A stretch of 64,000 bases of DNA, from the NCBI RefSeq assembly GCF_014205635.1, contig NZ_JACIIV010000017.1, forward strand, positions 1-64,000, in the 5' to 3' direction. Shown piece after piece: positions 9,406 to 18,242 of this stretch; the first letter of the stretch is position 1, and every line of letters starts with the position of its first letter. Below the pieces are notes generated by a model that was not told the DNA's origin, did no database searches, and saw nothing but the letters and a program-made list of their open reading frames with translations. Source of the stretch: Polymorphobacter multimanifer. GTDB taxonomy: Bacteria > Pseudomonadota > Alphaproteobacteria > Sphingomonadales > Sphingomonadaceae. The position numbers and the translations under genes are program-made.

Positions 9406-12400
9406 TCAGAGACCCCGCTCGAGCGAACGCGGCTGGAACTGTTCGGCAGCGACGGGGACGTCGGTCTTGAAGCTGGTATATTCGATGACCGTCATGTGGC
9501 CGGTGGCGACGTTGCGCATCACCTGGCGCATCGGCTGGAAACACCGGCGCGCCGGATCGACGAGGCGGATGTCGGTGGCCGTATAGACCTTCATCAGCGT
9601 AGCCTGCGGGCCATAATACTCGGCCTTCACCGGCACCCGGTCAGCGGTGCGCAGCCAGCTGAGCCGGCGGCTGTAGCCGGTCGCCGCTGCGACCGCGGCA
9701 TCGCGCGGCAGCGATTCGACCACCGAGGTCGCGGCGCCGTCGACGGTTTCGGTCCGCAGCAGCCGGTGCGTCCATTCCTCGACGGGGTGGCCGAGCACAT
9801 CGCCATAGGAGAAGTCGGTGCCGACAAAGGCATCGCGGCGATTGGAGGCAGCCAACCGTCGTACCTTTTTCAACGCCGGCAGATAGACCCAGATGTCGTC
9901 ATCACCTGCATTTTCAACCGTCAGCACCGCAGTGCCGGCGATATCCGCCGGCGAATTGAAGCGGGTGACGCGGCGATTGTTGGCGCCATCGCTCTTCAGT
10001 TCCGTAATGCTCGTCGTCTGCCGCACCCGCTGTTGCCCGGCGGAGTTGATGAGGACGAAGCGCCCGACAGCAAGCGAGCGCTGCGGCTTGCCGGCTTTCA
10101 GGCTGTCGGCCATCAGCGTGGCGGCATCGACATTGGCCGCGGACGTGGTCGAGATTTGCGCGTGGCCAGGCTCGGCATGCATGAGAGCGGCTCCTGTCAG
10201 CACGAGGGAGAGGGCAATGGCGGCGGGGCGGCTGACGAGACCGGCACGTTTGGCCTTGTCCTGTCGGCGTGCGGCAAAGATCACCCGCGGCCGCACGGTC
10301 AGCAGCAGCGCCGCATAAAGCGTGAGGGCCGAGACCGCCGCCGCCACCATCGAGACGCTGGTCAACAGGCCGAGCCAGAGGTGGACGTTGAAGCCCAGCG
10401 ACAGCATCAGCACCGCATAGCCACCGGCAACCGCTGTCGCGACGAACAGCACCGCCTTGCCGGCGCTGGCATAGGTCGCGGCGACGGCGTCGGCCTCGTC
10501 AGCACCGTCCTTGAGCTCCTCGCGCAGTCGCCAGGTCAGGTAGATGGCATAATCGGCGCCGATGCCGACGGCGAGCGCCGCCATGGTGGCGGTGGCGATC
10601 TGCAAGGGGATGTGCAGCAGGCCCATCACCCCGAACACCGCCAGCACGGTTGCCGCCAGCGGCACCAGGATCAGCGCCCCGAGCCGGGCCGATCGGAACA
10701 TGACCGCGGCGACGATGAAGACCACCGCAAAGATCTGGAGGACGTTCCTTACCTTGCCGGCAACCATGACCTCGTTCATCGCCGTCGGCGTGGTGATGCT
10801 GCCGCCCAGCCGCACCGTGACATTCGACGGGAAATTGGCCTGGATGACCGGCAGGATGCGCTTGTTGATGTCGGCGACGAACACCGAGCTGTCGGTCTTC
10901 ACGAACGCCTGGATGATGGCGCTGCGGTAGGGATAGTCGACCAGCCCGTCAAAATCTCCGGGTTCACCCGACATCGAATAGAGCAGCAGATATTGCGACA
11001 CGAGGTCGGCATTCGCCGGCAACATGCCGGCCGCCTTGGCACCGCCGTTCATCCCGCGGTTGATCTGCTTCAGCAGGTCGACGACCGACAGCGTGTGGCC
11101 GATGCCCGGCTGGGCGGCGAGCCAGCGTTGCGTATTGTCCATTGCCCGTAGCACCGCCGGGTCCTTGATGGCATCGTCGCTGCGGCCCTCGACCAGCACA
11201 TAAAAAGTGTTGGTGCCGGCGAGTTCGCTGTTGAGCGTGCTGTCATCGACGCGCGCCGCGAGGTCCGCGCCGAAGAAGCTGCGCAGCGAATTGTCGATAT
11301 GGACCTGCGAGGCGCCGGCGGCGAGTGCCACCGCCGCAATCCCCGCGACGACGAACACCCGCCGCCGCGCCGGTGCCGTGGCGACGAGCTTTGCCAGCCC
11401 GGCAGCGAGGCGATCCCAGAAGGTGATCTTCTTTTCGGCACGCGTCTCGCGGTGCTTCGGCGCCGGCAGCATGGCGCGCAGCGCCGGCGTGAAGGTGAGC
11501 TCGACAACGGCGATGCTGATGATGCCGAGCCCGCAGAAGATGCCGAACGTGCGGATCGCCTGGATGTCGAACCAGGCCAGCGACATGAAGCTGAGCGATG
11601 CAATGGTGCAGGCGGCGAGCATGACCGGGCCGACCTTGATCACCGAGGCGACCACCGCGGCGCGATTGGCGGCGCGCGGGTCGAGCGCGGGATCGGCGCG
11701 CAACCGGTCATACTCCTCATAGTAGCGCTTCAGCATCTGCACCGCATGGCCGGCGGCGACAGCGAGGATCAGGATGGGGGTGACGTTGTTGAACGGGTCG
11801 AGATGGACCCCGGCCATGGTCATGATGCCGAGCGACCAGACGAGCGCCAGGACAGCGGTGACCAGCGGCAGCACAAGACCCTGAATGGTGCGAAACGCCT
11901 CGAGGTGAATGATGCCGATCAGCAGGATGGCGATCGGCAACAGCCACGCCATGCGCTTCGAAAAGGTTTCGAGCAGGCCGAGGAACACCGGCTGGCCGGC
12001 GACCTCGATCCGTGTGTCGGCATCGCGGATCGGCGCCACGGCTGCCTCGATCTTCGCCATCACGGCGCCGAAGCCCTTGGGGTCCTTCTTGAACTCGACG
12101 TAAATGGCGGCGGTGCCGCCGTCCCGGCTGACCAGCACGTCGCGATACTGCGGATTGGCGGCCAGCCGCGCCTTCACCGCCTGTGCTTCGGCGAGCGTCG
12201 CCGGCACATGGTCGAGCAGCCGGGAGACGGCGAGTCCTTCGGCATTGCCGGCGATATCCTTGGCGCGCGGGGCGGCGAGGCTCTGGATATTGCCTGCCGC
12301 CACCCCGGGCGTTGCCACCAGTGCATTGGTGACCGCGAGGACCTTGCCGAGCGTTTTGGGCGTGAAAACGTCGCCGTTCGCCGGCGTCACCCCGATAACG

Positions 12401-12600
12401 ACGGTATAGCGATTGCCGAACACCGCCTGCACGCGTTCCGTCACCTGGACGAAGGGATGGTCGCGCGGCAGCAATTCGTCGGCGTCGACGATGACGTCGA
12501 GGTTGCGCAGCTGCAGCCCCAACAAAAGGGTCAGCAGAAGCGACAGCGCCAATATGACCTTGCGGTGCTGGACGACGAGGTCGGCATAGGTGCGGAGCAT
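9406..12600 (-). CDS. MMPL/RND-family transporter fused to LolA-like outer-membrane lipoprotein-sorting domain
   Basis: This 1064-residue protein joins two families. Residues about 1-800 are an MMPL/RND transporter: a first helix near VILALSLLLTLLLGLQL, two large periplasmic loops, and two helix bundles containing PILILAVAAGHAVQMLKRYYEE and ALAVGIGADYAIYLTWRLREEL. From about residue 810 to the end (9406-10165) is a periplasmic domain of the outer-membrane lipoprotein-sorting (PF17131, LolA-like) type, with DDIWVYLPALKKVRRLAAS and FVGTDFSYGDV. The start at 12600 (MLRTYADLVVQHRK) is supported by AAGGGGAATT upstream; 36 more residues would be read otherwise. These two parts are usually separate neighbouring genes, so a fusion implies that lipid is handed directly from pump to carrier. 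It is the first gene of an operon with the barrel protein and the thioesterase. Confidence 0.87.
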   Translation of the reverse strand: MLRTYADLVVQHRKVILALSLLLTLLLGLQLRNLDVIVDADELLPRDHPFVQVTERVQAVFGNRYTVVIGVTPANGDVFTPKTLGKVLAVTNALVATPGVAAGNIQSLAAPRAKDIAGNAEGLAVSRLLDHVPATLAEAQAVKARLAANPQYRDVLVSRDGGTAAIYVEFKKDPKGFGAVMAKIEAAVAPIRDADTRIEVAGQPVFLGLLETFSKRMAWLLPIAILLIGIIHLEAFRTIQGLVLPLVTAVLALVWSLGIMTMAGVHLDPFNNVTPILILAVAAGHAVQMLKRYYEEYDRLRADPALDPRAANRAAVVASVIKVGPVMLAACTIASLSFMSLAWFDIQAIRTFGIFCGLGIISIAVVELTFTPALRAMLPAPKHRETRAEKKITFWDRLAAGLAKLVATAPARRRVFVVAGIAAVALAAGASQVHIDNSLRSFFGADLAARVDDSTLNSELAGTNTFYVLVEGRSDDAIKDPAVLRAMDNTQRWLAAQPGIGHTLSVVDLLKQINRGMNGGAKAAGMLPANADLVSQYLLLYSMSGEPGDFDGLVDYPYRSAIIQAFVKTDSSVFVADINKRILPVIQANFPSNVTVRLGGSITTPTAMNEVMVAGKVRNVLQIFAVVFIVAAVMFRSARLGALILVPLAATVLAVFGVMGLLHIPLQIATATMAALAVGIGADYAIYLTWRLREELKDGADEADAVAATYASAGKAVLFVATAVAGGYAVLMLSLGFNVHLWLGLLTSVSMVAAAVSALTLYAALLLTVRPRVIFAARRQDKAKRAGLVSRPAAIALSLVLTGAALMHAEPGHAQISTTSAANVDAATLMADSLKAGKPQRSLAVGRFVLINSAGQQRVRQTTSITELKSDGANNRRVTRFNSPADIAGTAVLTVENAGDDDIWVYLPALKKVRRLAASNRRDAFVGTDFSYGDVLGHPVEEWTHRLLRTETVDGAATSVVESLPRDAAVAAATGYSRRLSWLRTADRVPVKAEYYGPQATLMKVYTATDIRLVDPARRCFQPMRQVMRNVATGHMTVIEYTSFKTDVPVAAEQFQPRSLERGL

Positions 12601-12790
12601 GGCAATTCCCCTTCCATTCGATTCGCCACCACGACGGTCGCGGCAACGACAACAAGGGCTTGCTAGCGCGACCAGAAGCGCCAAGGCTGTGACCGGCGTC
12701 ACAAACATGGTCTAAATCGATCTTCGGGGCTTTTGCCGCGCGCCGCGGTCGGCATATTGGCGTCGCGAAAGGAGTACCCAGGACGACGCC
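12601..12790. promoter_or_regulatory. divergent intergenic region between MMPL operon and cyclase gene
   Basis: This 190-bp gap holds the start regions of two operons that point away from each other. It contains AAGGGGAATT (ribosome site of the MMPL gene, - strand) and AGGAGTACCCAGGA ahead of the cyclase ATG. I cannot assign -35/-10 boxes or a Crp site with confidence. Confidence 0.5.
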
Positions 12791-15700
12791 ATGACTGCCG
12801 CCCCGCGATCAACCCATGCCTGCTGCACCGGCTGCGACGCCCCCGTCGATATCGGCGATTCGTTTTGCCGTGCCTGCGGCACCCGCTTGTCACGCCCCCG
12901 TGCCTCTCCGGCGACCGCAACCGTCGGCGATCGCCGCCAGCTGACCGTGATGTTCTGCGACCTGGTGGGGTCGACCGAAATGGCGTCGCGCCTCGACCCT
13001 GAAGATGTCCAGGCGGTGCTCCGCGCCTATCAGCAACTCGCCGCCGAGATCATCCGCAACGTCGACGGCCATGTCGCCCAGTATCTCGGCGACGGCATGC
13101 TGATCTACCTGGGCTATCCGGCCGCCCATGAGGACGACCCTGCCCGCGCGGTCAGTGCCGCCATGGAGATTGCGGGCGAAGTTCCGCGCCTTGGCGAACG
13201 CTTGCGGGCGAGCGTCCCGCATCTGCGCGCCGGCGACCTTGCCGTGCGCATCGGCATCCACACCGGGCCCGTCGTCGTCGGCTCGGTCGGTTCCGGCCTG
13301 CGGCGCGAAACCCTCGCCACGGGCAGCACCGTCAATGTTGCGGCGCGCCTTGCGGCCGCGGCCGACGCCGGCACCGTCATGGTCAGCGACGCCACGGCCG
13401 GCCGCACCCGCGGCGCTTTCGAGCTCGAGGCGCTGGGGCCAAAGGCGCTGAAGGGCCTCTCCACCCCCGTGATGGCGTTTCGCCCCACCGCCCCACGCGG
13501 CATTCGCAGCCGGATTGCAGCCTGGTCCGATGGCTCCGGCCGCACGATCGTCGGGCGCGACGCCATTCTCGCCGATCTCGCCCGCGACTGGAGCGCCATC
13601 TGCGCCGGTCAGCGTCGCGTCACCATCCTGCGTGGCGAACCGGGCATCGGCAAGACGCGGCTCCTCCAGGCCTTGCGCCAACACCTCGGCGCCGCCCCGC
13701 ATGGCTGGATTTCCTGCCACGGCGCCGCCCTGCAACAAGCCAGCGCACTTTACCCGATCGTCGAGGCGATGCGCGCCAGCCTCGGCCTCGACGGCGACGA
13801 ACCGGCGGGCGTCGCTCGCGACCGCCTGACCGCGGCGCTTGCCGAACTCGGGCTCGAAACCCCGGGCTTTGTCGATCGCCTAGCGCGCCTCCTCGGCTTC
13901 GACGGCCTGGCGCTGGGGCCGGACGACCGCGCCCCGGCCCTTGATTCGCTCGCCCGCTGGTGCGTTCACCTTGCCCGCGGCAAGCCGCTCGTCATCGCCG
14001 TCGAGGATCTGCACTGGTACGACCCCTCGAGCCTCGAGCTGCTGCAGCTGATCATCGACGCCGCCGCCGATGTCCCGCTCTATGTGATCGGCACGATGCG
14101 TCCGGAAACGACGCTGCCCTGGCCGCCGGCGCGTTATCGGATCATCGACGTGCCCGGTCTCGGCGCTGCCGACATTGCGGCGATCGTCCGCGAAATCGTC
14201 GGCGGCACCGATCCCGGCGCCGTCGCCGCCCTTGTCGATCGCTGTGACGGCGTGCCCCTTTACGCCGAGGAACTTGCCCAGGCCTTTGTCGAGCATGTGA
14301 AGCAGGACGCGCCCGGCGCCGGCATTCCGGCGACGCTGCAGGATTCGATCATGGCCCGCCTCGATCGCCTGGGTCCGGCCAAGCGCCTGGCGCAGGTTGG
14401 TGCGCTGCTCGGGCGGTCGTTCGGTCACGAGATGATTGCCGCGGTCACCGGTCTCGATGAGGCCTTCCTTGGCCCGGCACTCGCCGAGATCGTGTCGCGC
14501 GGGATCCTTCACCGCGATGGCATCCCGCCGCGGGCGACCTATACGTTCCGCCACGCGCTGCTGCAGGATGCGGCCGCCGATTCGATGCTGCGGCAGCAGT
14601 ATCGCCAGAACCACCAGCATATTGCCGCCACCCTTGCCGGCCAGTTCCCGGCAATCGCCACCGATAACCCGATGCGCCTCGCCCATCATTTCGCCGAGGC
14701 GGGCGCCGGCCCGGAGGCGCTCGACTGGTATCGACGCGCCGGCAGTCGCGCCCAGGCGCGCGCCGAATATCGCGAGGCGGAGACGGCCTTTCGCCGAGCC
14801 ATCGCCATCGCGGAAGCCGCTGAACACGGCGATGCGGTCCATGGCCTGTATGGCGAGCTCGGCCGTATCCTCCAGCTGACGCAGGGCTATGCGGCGGCGG
14901 AGACGGTGGAGGCGACGGTTCGCGCCCGGCAGCCCGACGAAGCGGGCAACGTCGCGTTCCTCGCCGAAGAGCGCCGGTTGTGGCAGGCGACACTGACCCG
15001 CGGCGACCATGATGCCGCCGGCACCCGGGCCGATGAGGTGATGGCCATGTGGGAGGCCGATCGCAGCGATGGCGATCTCCTCATGTTCGCTCTCGGCGCG
15101 CGCATCCAGGTCGATTTCTTCACCGGCGCGCTCGCCGCCATGGAGGCGAGCTATGCCCGGCTTGCCGGTCTTGTCGACGGCATCGGCCGGCGCCAACCGC
15201 CCGGCAACACCGTCAGTTCCATCGGCGTCGCCGCCATGGCCGCCTGGTGGCGCGGCGACACGCCGACGGCCCGGGCGCGCCTCGACGCCGCGTTCGATTT
15301 TGCCACCGCCAGCTGCAATCCCTACGATCTTGCCATGGCGCTTCACTACCAGAGCCAGCTCCTGCTCTGCGAACGCGATGCGGCGGCGGCGGAGCGGGTC
15401 GGAATGCGGTTGCTGGCGCTCGCCGAGGAACAGGGGTTCGCCTATCTCGCGGCGCTTGTGCAGGGGCCGATCGCCTGGGGCCGTGCCTATCGCGGGGTCG
15501 GCAACGGCCATGCCGCGCAGGTGCGCGCCTCCCTGCAAGGCCAGATCGACGCCGGCGCGCGGATCGCCGTGCCGACGCAACTCAATCGCCTTGCCGAGAT
15601 CGAGCTGGCCGAAGGCGATACCGAAGCGGCGCTCGCGACCGTCGAACAGGCTCTTGCCTTCAATCCGCAGGAACGCCTTTATCGGCCCGCCAGCCTGCTT

Positions 15701-15985
15701 CTGCGTGGCCGCCTGCGCACCGGCGCCGCCGCGGCGAGCGACTTTGCCGAGGCCCTGGCCCTTGCCGGCGCCATGGGCGCGCGCGGCATCGAACTGCCGG
15801 CGGCGTGCGCGCTGGCGGCCTGGCATCTCGACCGCGACGATCCCGCCGCTGCCCTTGCTATCCTTGCGCCGGTCGCCAAACGATGCCCGACGGGCTGCAA
15901 CCCGCTGGACCATGCCGAGGCCGCACGGCTGCTGGCGGCAGCAGCCGCCAGCGACGGCGTTGCACCAATCACCGGCAGGCCATAG
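12791..15985 (+). CDS. class III adenylate/guanylate cyclase fused to AAA ATPase and TPR repeats
   Basis: This 1064-residue cytoplasmic protein has four parts. An N-terminal zinc ribbon has C12-x2-C15 and C26-x2-C29. A class III cyclase catalytic domain (about 48-235) has metal-binding Asp57 (FCDLVGSTE) and Asp101 (YLGDG), plus Asn182 and Arg186 (NVAAR) for catalysis, so it looks active; ATP versus GTP preference cannot be read safely. An ATPase domain follows (Walker A GEPGIGKTR, 282-290; Walker B VIAVEDLHW, about 401-409). The remainder is helical with TPR character. This architecture is common in proteobacteria and actinobacteria as a signal-gated cyclase. A Crp-family regulator follows 42 bases later, which makes cAMP the likely product and that regulator the likely target. 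Confidence 0.88.
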   Translation: MTAAPRSTHACCTGCDAPVDIGDSFCRACGTRLSRPRASPATATVGDRRQLTVMFCDLVGSTEMASRLDPEDVQAVLRAYQQLAAEIIRNVDGHVAQYLGDGMLIYLGYPAAHEDDPARAVSAAMEIAGEVPRLGERLRASVPHLRAGDLAVRIGIHTGPVVVGSVGSGLRRETLATGSTVNVAARLAAAADAGTVMVSDATAGRTRGAFELEALGPKALKGLSTPVMAFRPTAPRGIRSRIAAWSDGSGRTIVGRDAILADLARDWSAICAGQRRVTILRGEPGIGKTRLLQALRQHLGAAPHGWISCHGAALQQASALYPIVEAMRASLGLDGDEPAGVARDRLTAALAELGLETPGFVDRLARLLGFDGLALGPDDRAPALDSLARWCVHLARGKPLVIAVEDLHWYDPSSLELLQLIIDAAADVPLYVIGTMRPETTLPWPPARYRIIDVPGLGAADIAAIVREIVGGTDPGAVAALVDRCDGVPLYAEELAQAFVEHVKQDAPGAGIPATLQDSIMARLDRLGPAKRLAQVGALLGRSFGHEMIAAVTGLDEAFLGPALAEIVSRGILHRDGIPPRATYTFRHALLQDAAADSMLRQQYRQNHQHIAATLAGQFPAIATDNPMRLAHHFAEAGAGPEALDWYRRAGSRAQARAEYREAETAFRRAIAIAEAAEHGDAVHGLYGELGRILQLTQGYAAAETVEATVRARQPDEAGNVAFLAEERRLWQATLTRGDHDAAGTRADEVMAMWEADRSDGDLLMFALGARIQVDFFTGALAAMEASYARLAGLVDGIGRRQPPGNTVSSIGVAAMAAWWRGDTPTARARLDAAFDFATASCNPYDLAMALHYQSQLLLCERDAAAAERVGMRLLALAEEQGFAYLAALVQGPIAWGRAYRGVGNGHAAQVRASLQGQIDAGARIAVPTQLNRLAEIELAEGDTEAALATVEQALAFNPQERLYRPASLLLRGRLRTGAAAASDFAEALALAGAMGARGIELPAACALAAWHLDRDDPAAALAILAPVAKRCPTGCNPLDHAEAARLLAAAAASDGVAPITGRP

Positions 15986-16027
15986 AAAGGCACGGGGTTG
16001 GAATGACGACCGTATCGGGGGGATGAG

Positions 16028-16747
16028 GTGGCGGGTGGGCCGGATTGGACAGGGGCGGCTCCAGCCGGCTTCACCGCCGCCGACCTTGCCCATTTCACGC
16101 TTTTTGCCGAGATGCCCGACGCGGCCGCCAACAAGTTTGTCGGCCGCATCCGGATGCGCCATTTCAGCCGCGGCGACACGCTTGTTTCCTTCGGCGCCGG
16201 CGGCAGCGACGTCTTCCTGCTGTGCGATGGGCCGCTGCTCGCCAAGCGCTTCTCGGCGTCCGGACAGGAGTTCGGCTACCGTCGCATCCCGGTGCACGGC
16301 TATTTCGGCGAAATTGCTGCGCTCGATGGCGGCCCGCGTTCGGCAAGCGTCGTCGCGCTGGGCGAGGCGCGGGTTGGCGTCATCGCCGCCGCCGACTTCC
16401 GGGCGCTGGTCGCCGACCACCCGGCCATCGCCGCGGCGCTGCTCGCCGACCTCGCCAGCCGGGTCCGCGAATTGAGCGACCGGCTGTTCGCCGCCAGCAC
16501 TGTCAGCCTGCCGGGCCGGGTCGCCGCCGAGGTCACCCGCATGGCACTCGCCGCCGGGGTCGTCGGCGATGGCGGCATCGTGCCCGACCTGCCGACCCAT
16601 GCCGAACTTGCAGCAATCGTCGGCGGCCAGCGCGAGACGGTGACGCGCGCCTTCAACCGCCTTGTCGACGCCGGCATCGTGGCCCGCCAGGGGCGCAGCC
16701 TCGTTATCCGTCGCTTCGAGGCGCTGCTGGCGCAGACGGGGGATTGA
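16028..16747 (+). CDS. Crp/Fnr-family transcriptional regulator
   Basis: This 239-residue regulator has a cyclic-nucleotide-binding beta-roll (about 18-145) with the phosphate-binding cassette F93-G-E95 through R104-S105 (FGEIAALDGGPRSASV). A long dimer helix (about 135-160) and a C-terminal winged helix-turn-helix (THAELAAIVGGQRETVTRAFNRL, about 190-212) follow. The conserved Glu and Arg-Ser indicate real cyclic-nucleotide binding rather than an iron-sulphur Fnr type; no cysteine cluster is present at the N terminus. The start is GTG preceded by GGGGGATGAG. It lies between the cyclase gene and the isoprenoid operon, and its stop overlaps the ATG of the next gene, so it probably controls its own operon in response to the neighbouring cyclase. 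Confidence 0.9.
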   Translation: MAGGPDWTGAAPAGFTAADLAHFTLFAEMPDAAANKFVGRIRMRHFSRGDTLVSFGAGGSDVFLLCDGPLLAKRFSASGQEFGYRRIPVHGYFGEIAALDGGPRSASVVALGEARVGVIAAADFRALVADHPAIAAALLADLASRVRELSDRLFAASTVSLPGRVAAEVTRMALAAGVVGDGGIVPDLPTHAELAAIVGGQRETVTRAFNRLVDAGIVARQGRSLVIRRFEALLAQTGD

Positions 16748-18231
16748 TGGCGGGCGATTGCTTCGATGTCATCGTCGTCGGCGGCGGCCCGGCCGGGGCT
16801 ACGATGGGCTGGGCCCTGGCGCGGCAGGGCATCAACGTCGCCGTGCTCGAGCGGACGCGCTTCCCGCGCGAGAAAGTCTGCGGCGATTTCGTCGAGCCGG
16901 CCGGGCTCCGGTTGATCCGCGCCATGGGCTGCGGCGCCGCGCTCGATGGTCAGTCGCGCCTGCCGATCACAGCTAACCGGGTCTATTTCGGCCCGCACCT
17001 CGCCTACCACAACACCATTCCCTATTACGACGGCGAGCATGGCCAGCCGCGCCACAGCCTGATCATCCCGCGCGCAGAGCTCGACACCATGCTGCTGCAG
17101 AATGCCGCTGACACCGGCGCGACGGTGCTGATGGCGACCGAGGCGACCGCCGTGCGCCGCAGCGACGGCATCAACCAGGTCGATATCCGCTCCGGCGACG
17201 CCAGCCGCACGCTCTCGGCGCCTCTCGTCATTGGCGCCGACGGCTTTGAATCGCTGATCGGGCGCAGCGCCGGGCTGCCGCGCCGCGACCGCCGCCACAT
17301 CGGTATCGCTCGCCGCATGTACCTCGAAGGCGTCGAGGTCGACGCCGGCGAAACCACCATCTGGTTCGACGAGGACCATATCCCCGGTTACGGCTGGATG
17401 TTTCCGATGCCGGGCGGCCGCGCCAATTTCGGCATCGGCGTGCTCAGCGAAAGCGCCGATCGCTTCGGGCTGTCGGTACCGAAAATTTTTGGAGAAAGCC
17501 TTGCCCGCCTGCGCCTTCGCCACCCCGGGTGCCGCAACGCACGCGCCGCCAGCAAGCCGCTGGGCGGCGTGGTCAAGGCCTATGGCGGAATCGATCACAA
17601 CCATTTCGACGGCGGCTTGCTGATCGGCGACGCCGGGTCCTTCGTCGATCCGATAACCGGCGAAGGCATCACCCAGGGCATGGAATCGGCGATCATCGCG
17701 TCGCGCACCGTCGTCGCAGCGATGGCGGCCGGGCGCTTCGACGCCGATTTCCTCGGCCGCTACGAGACCGACTTCCGCGCCCATTTCGATCCGTCGATGC
17801 TCTATGTCGGCTTTTGCGCCGCCCTCATGCGCAACTGGCACTTCCGCGAGATCCTGTGGCGCGTTACCCGCCGCGGCTTCGAACGCGCCAACCCCGATCC
17901 CGAATTCGGCCGCGTCGCCGGCGCCGGCTTCGGCGGTGTCGATGTGCAGCCGCGTGCCATTCTCATCCAGCTGTGGAGCGCGGTGTTCGGCCATCTCGCC
18001 CGGGGCGGCGTCGATGCCGTCAGCGCGCTGCTCGCCGGCCGTGCCCCCGGCGGCAGCGCCCGCGACATGCTCGGGGATCTCGGCGCCTGGCACCGGGGCT
18101 GGCAGGCATCGATCGCCGACGATGCCGCCTGGCATTATGCCTGGCTGGCCGATGTCGCTCGCGCCTTTGCCCGCATGGGTCCGGCGCTTGCCACCACCGA
18201 CAATCCGCGCGTCCGCGGCCTCGAACTCTGA
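16747..18231 (+). CDS. FAD-dependent geranylgeranyl-reductase-family oxidoreductase
   Basis: This 494-residue flavoprotein has an N-terminal Rossmann motif (VIVVGGGPAGAT) with the acidic ribose-binding residue in VLERTRFPREKVCGDF. The last part is the PxxKxCG-like signature of geranylgeranyl reductases and related flavin hydroxylases. The second FAD motif is LLIGDAGSFVDPITGEGI. Family members reduce or hydroxylate isoprenoid chains, quinones or halogenated aromatics. The start overlaps the regulator stop (TGATG). The C-terminal 100 residues extend past the usual end and have no motif I recognise. With a polyprenyl synthase two genes downstream, saturation of double bonds in a prenyl chain is the most likely reaction. 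Confidence 0.83.
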   Translation: MAGDCFDVIVVGGGPAGATMGWALARQGINVAVLERTRFPREKVCGDFVEPAGLRLIRAMGCGAALDGQSRLPITANRVYFGPHLAYHNTIPYYDGEHGQPRHSLIIPRAELDTMLLQNAADTGATVLMATEATAVRRSDGINQVDIRSGDASRTLSAPLVIGADGFESLIGRSAGLPRRDRRHIGIARRMYLEGVEVDAGETTIWFDEDHIPGYGWMFPMPGGRANFGIGVLSESADRFGLSVPKIFGESLARLRLRHPGCRNARAASKPLGGVVKAYGGIDHNHFDGGLLIGDAGSFVDPITGEGITQGMESAIIASRTVVAAMAAGRFDADFLGRYETDFRAHFDPSMLYVGFCAALMRNWHFREILWRVTRRGFERANPDPEFGRVAGAGFGGVDVQPRAILIQLWSAVFGHLARGGVDAVSALLAGRAPGGSARDMLGDLGAWHRGWQASIADDAAWHYAWLADVARAFARMGPALATTDNPRVRGLEL

Positions 18232-18242
18232 AGGGAACTGCC

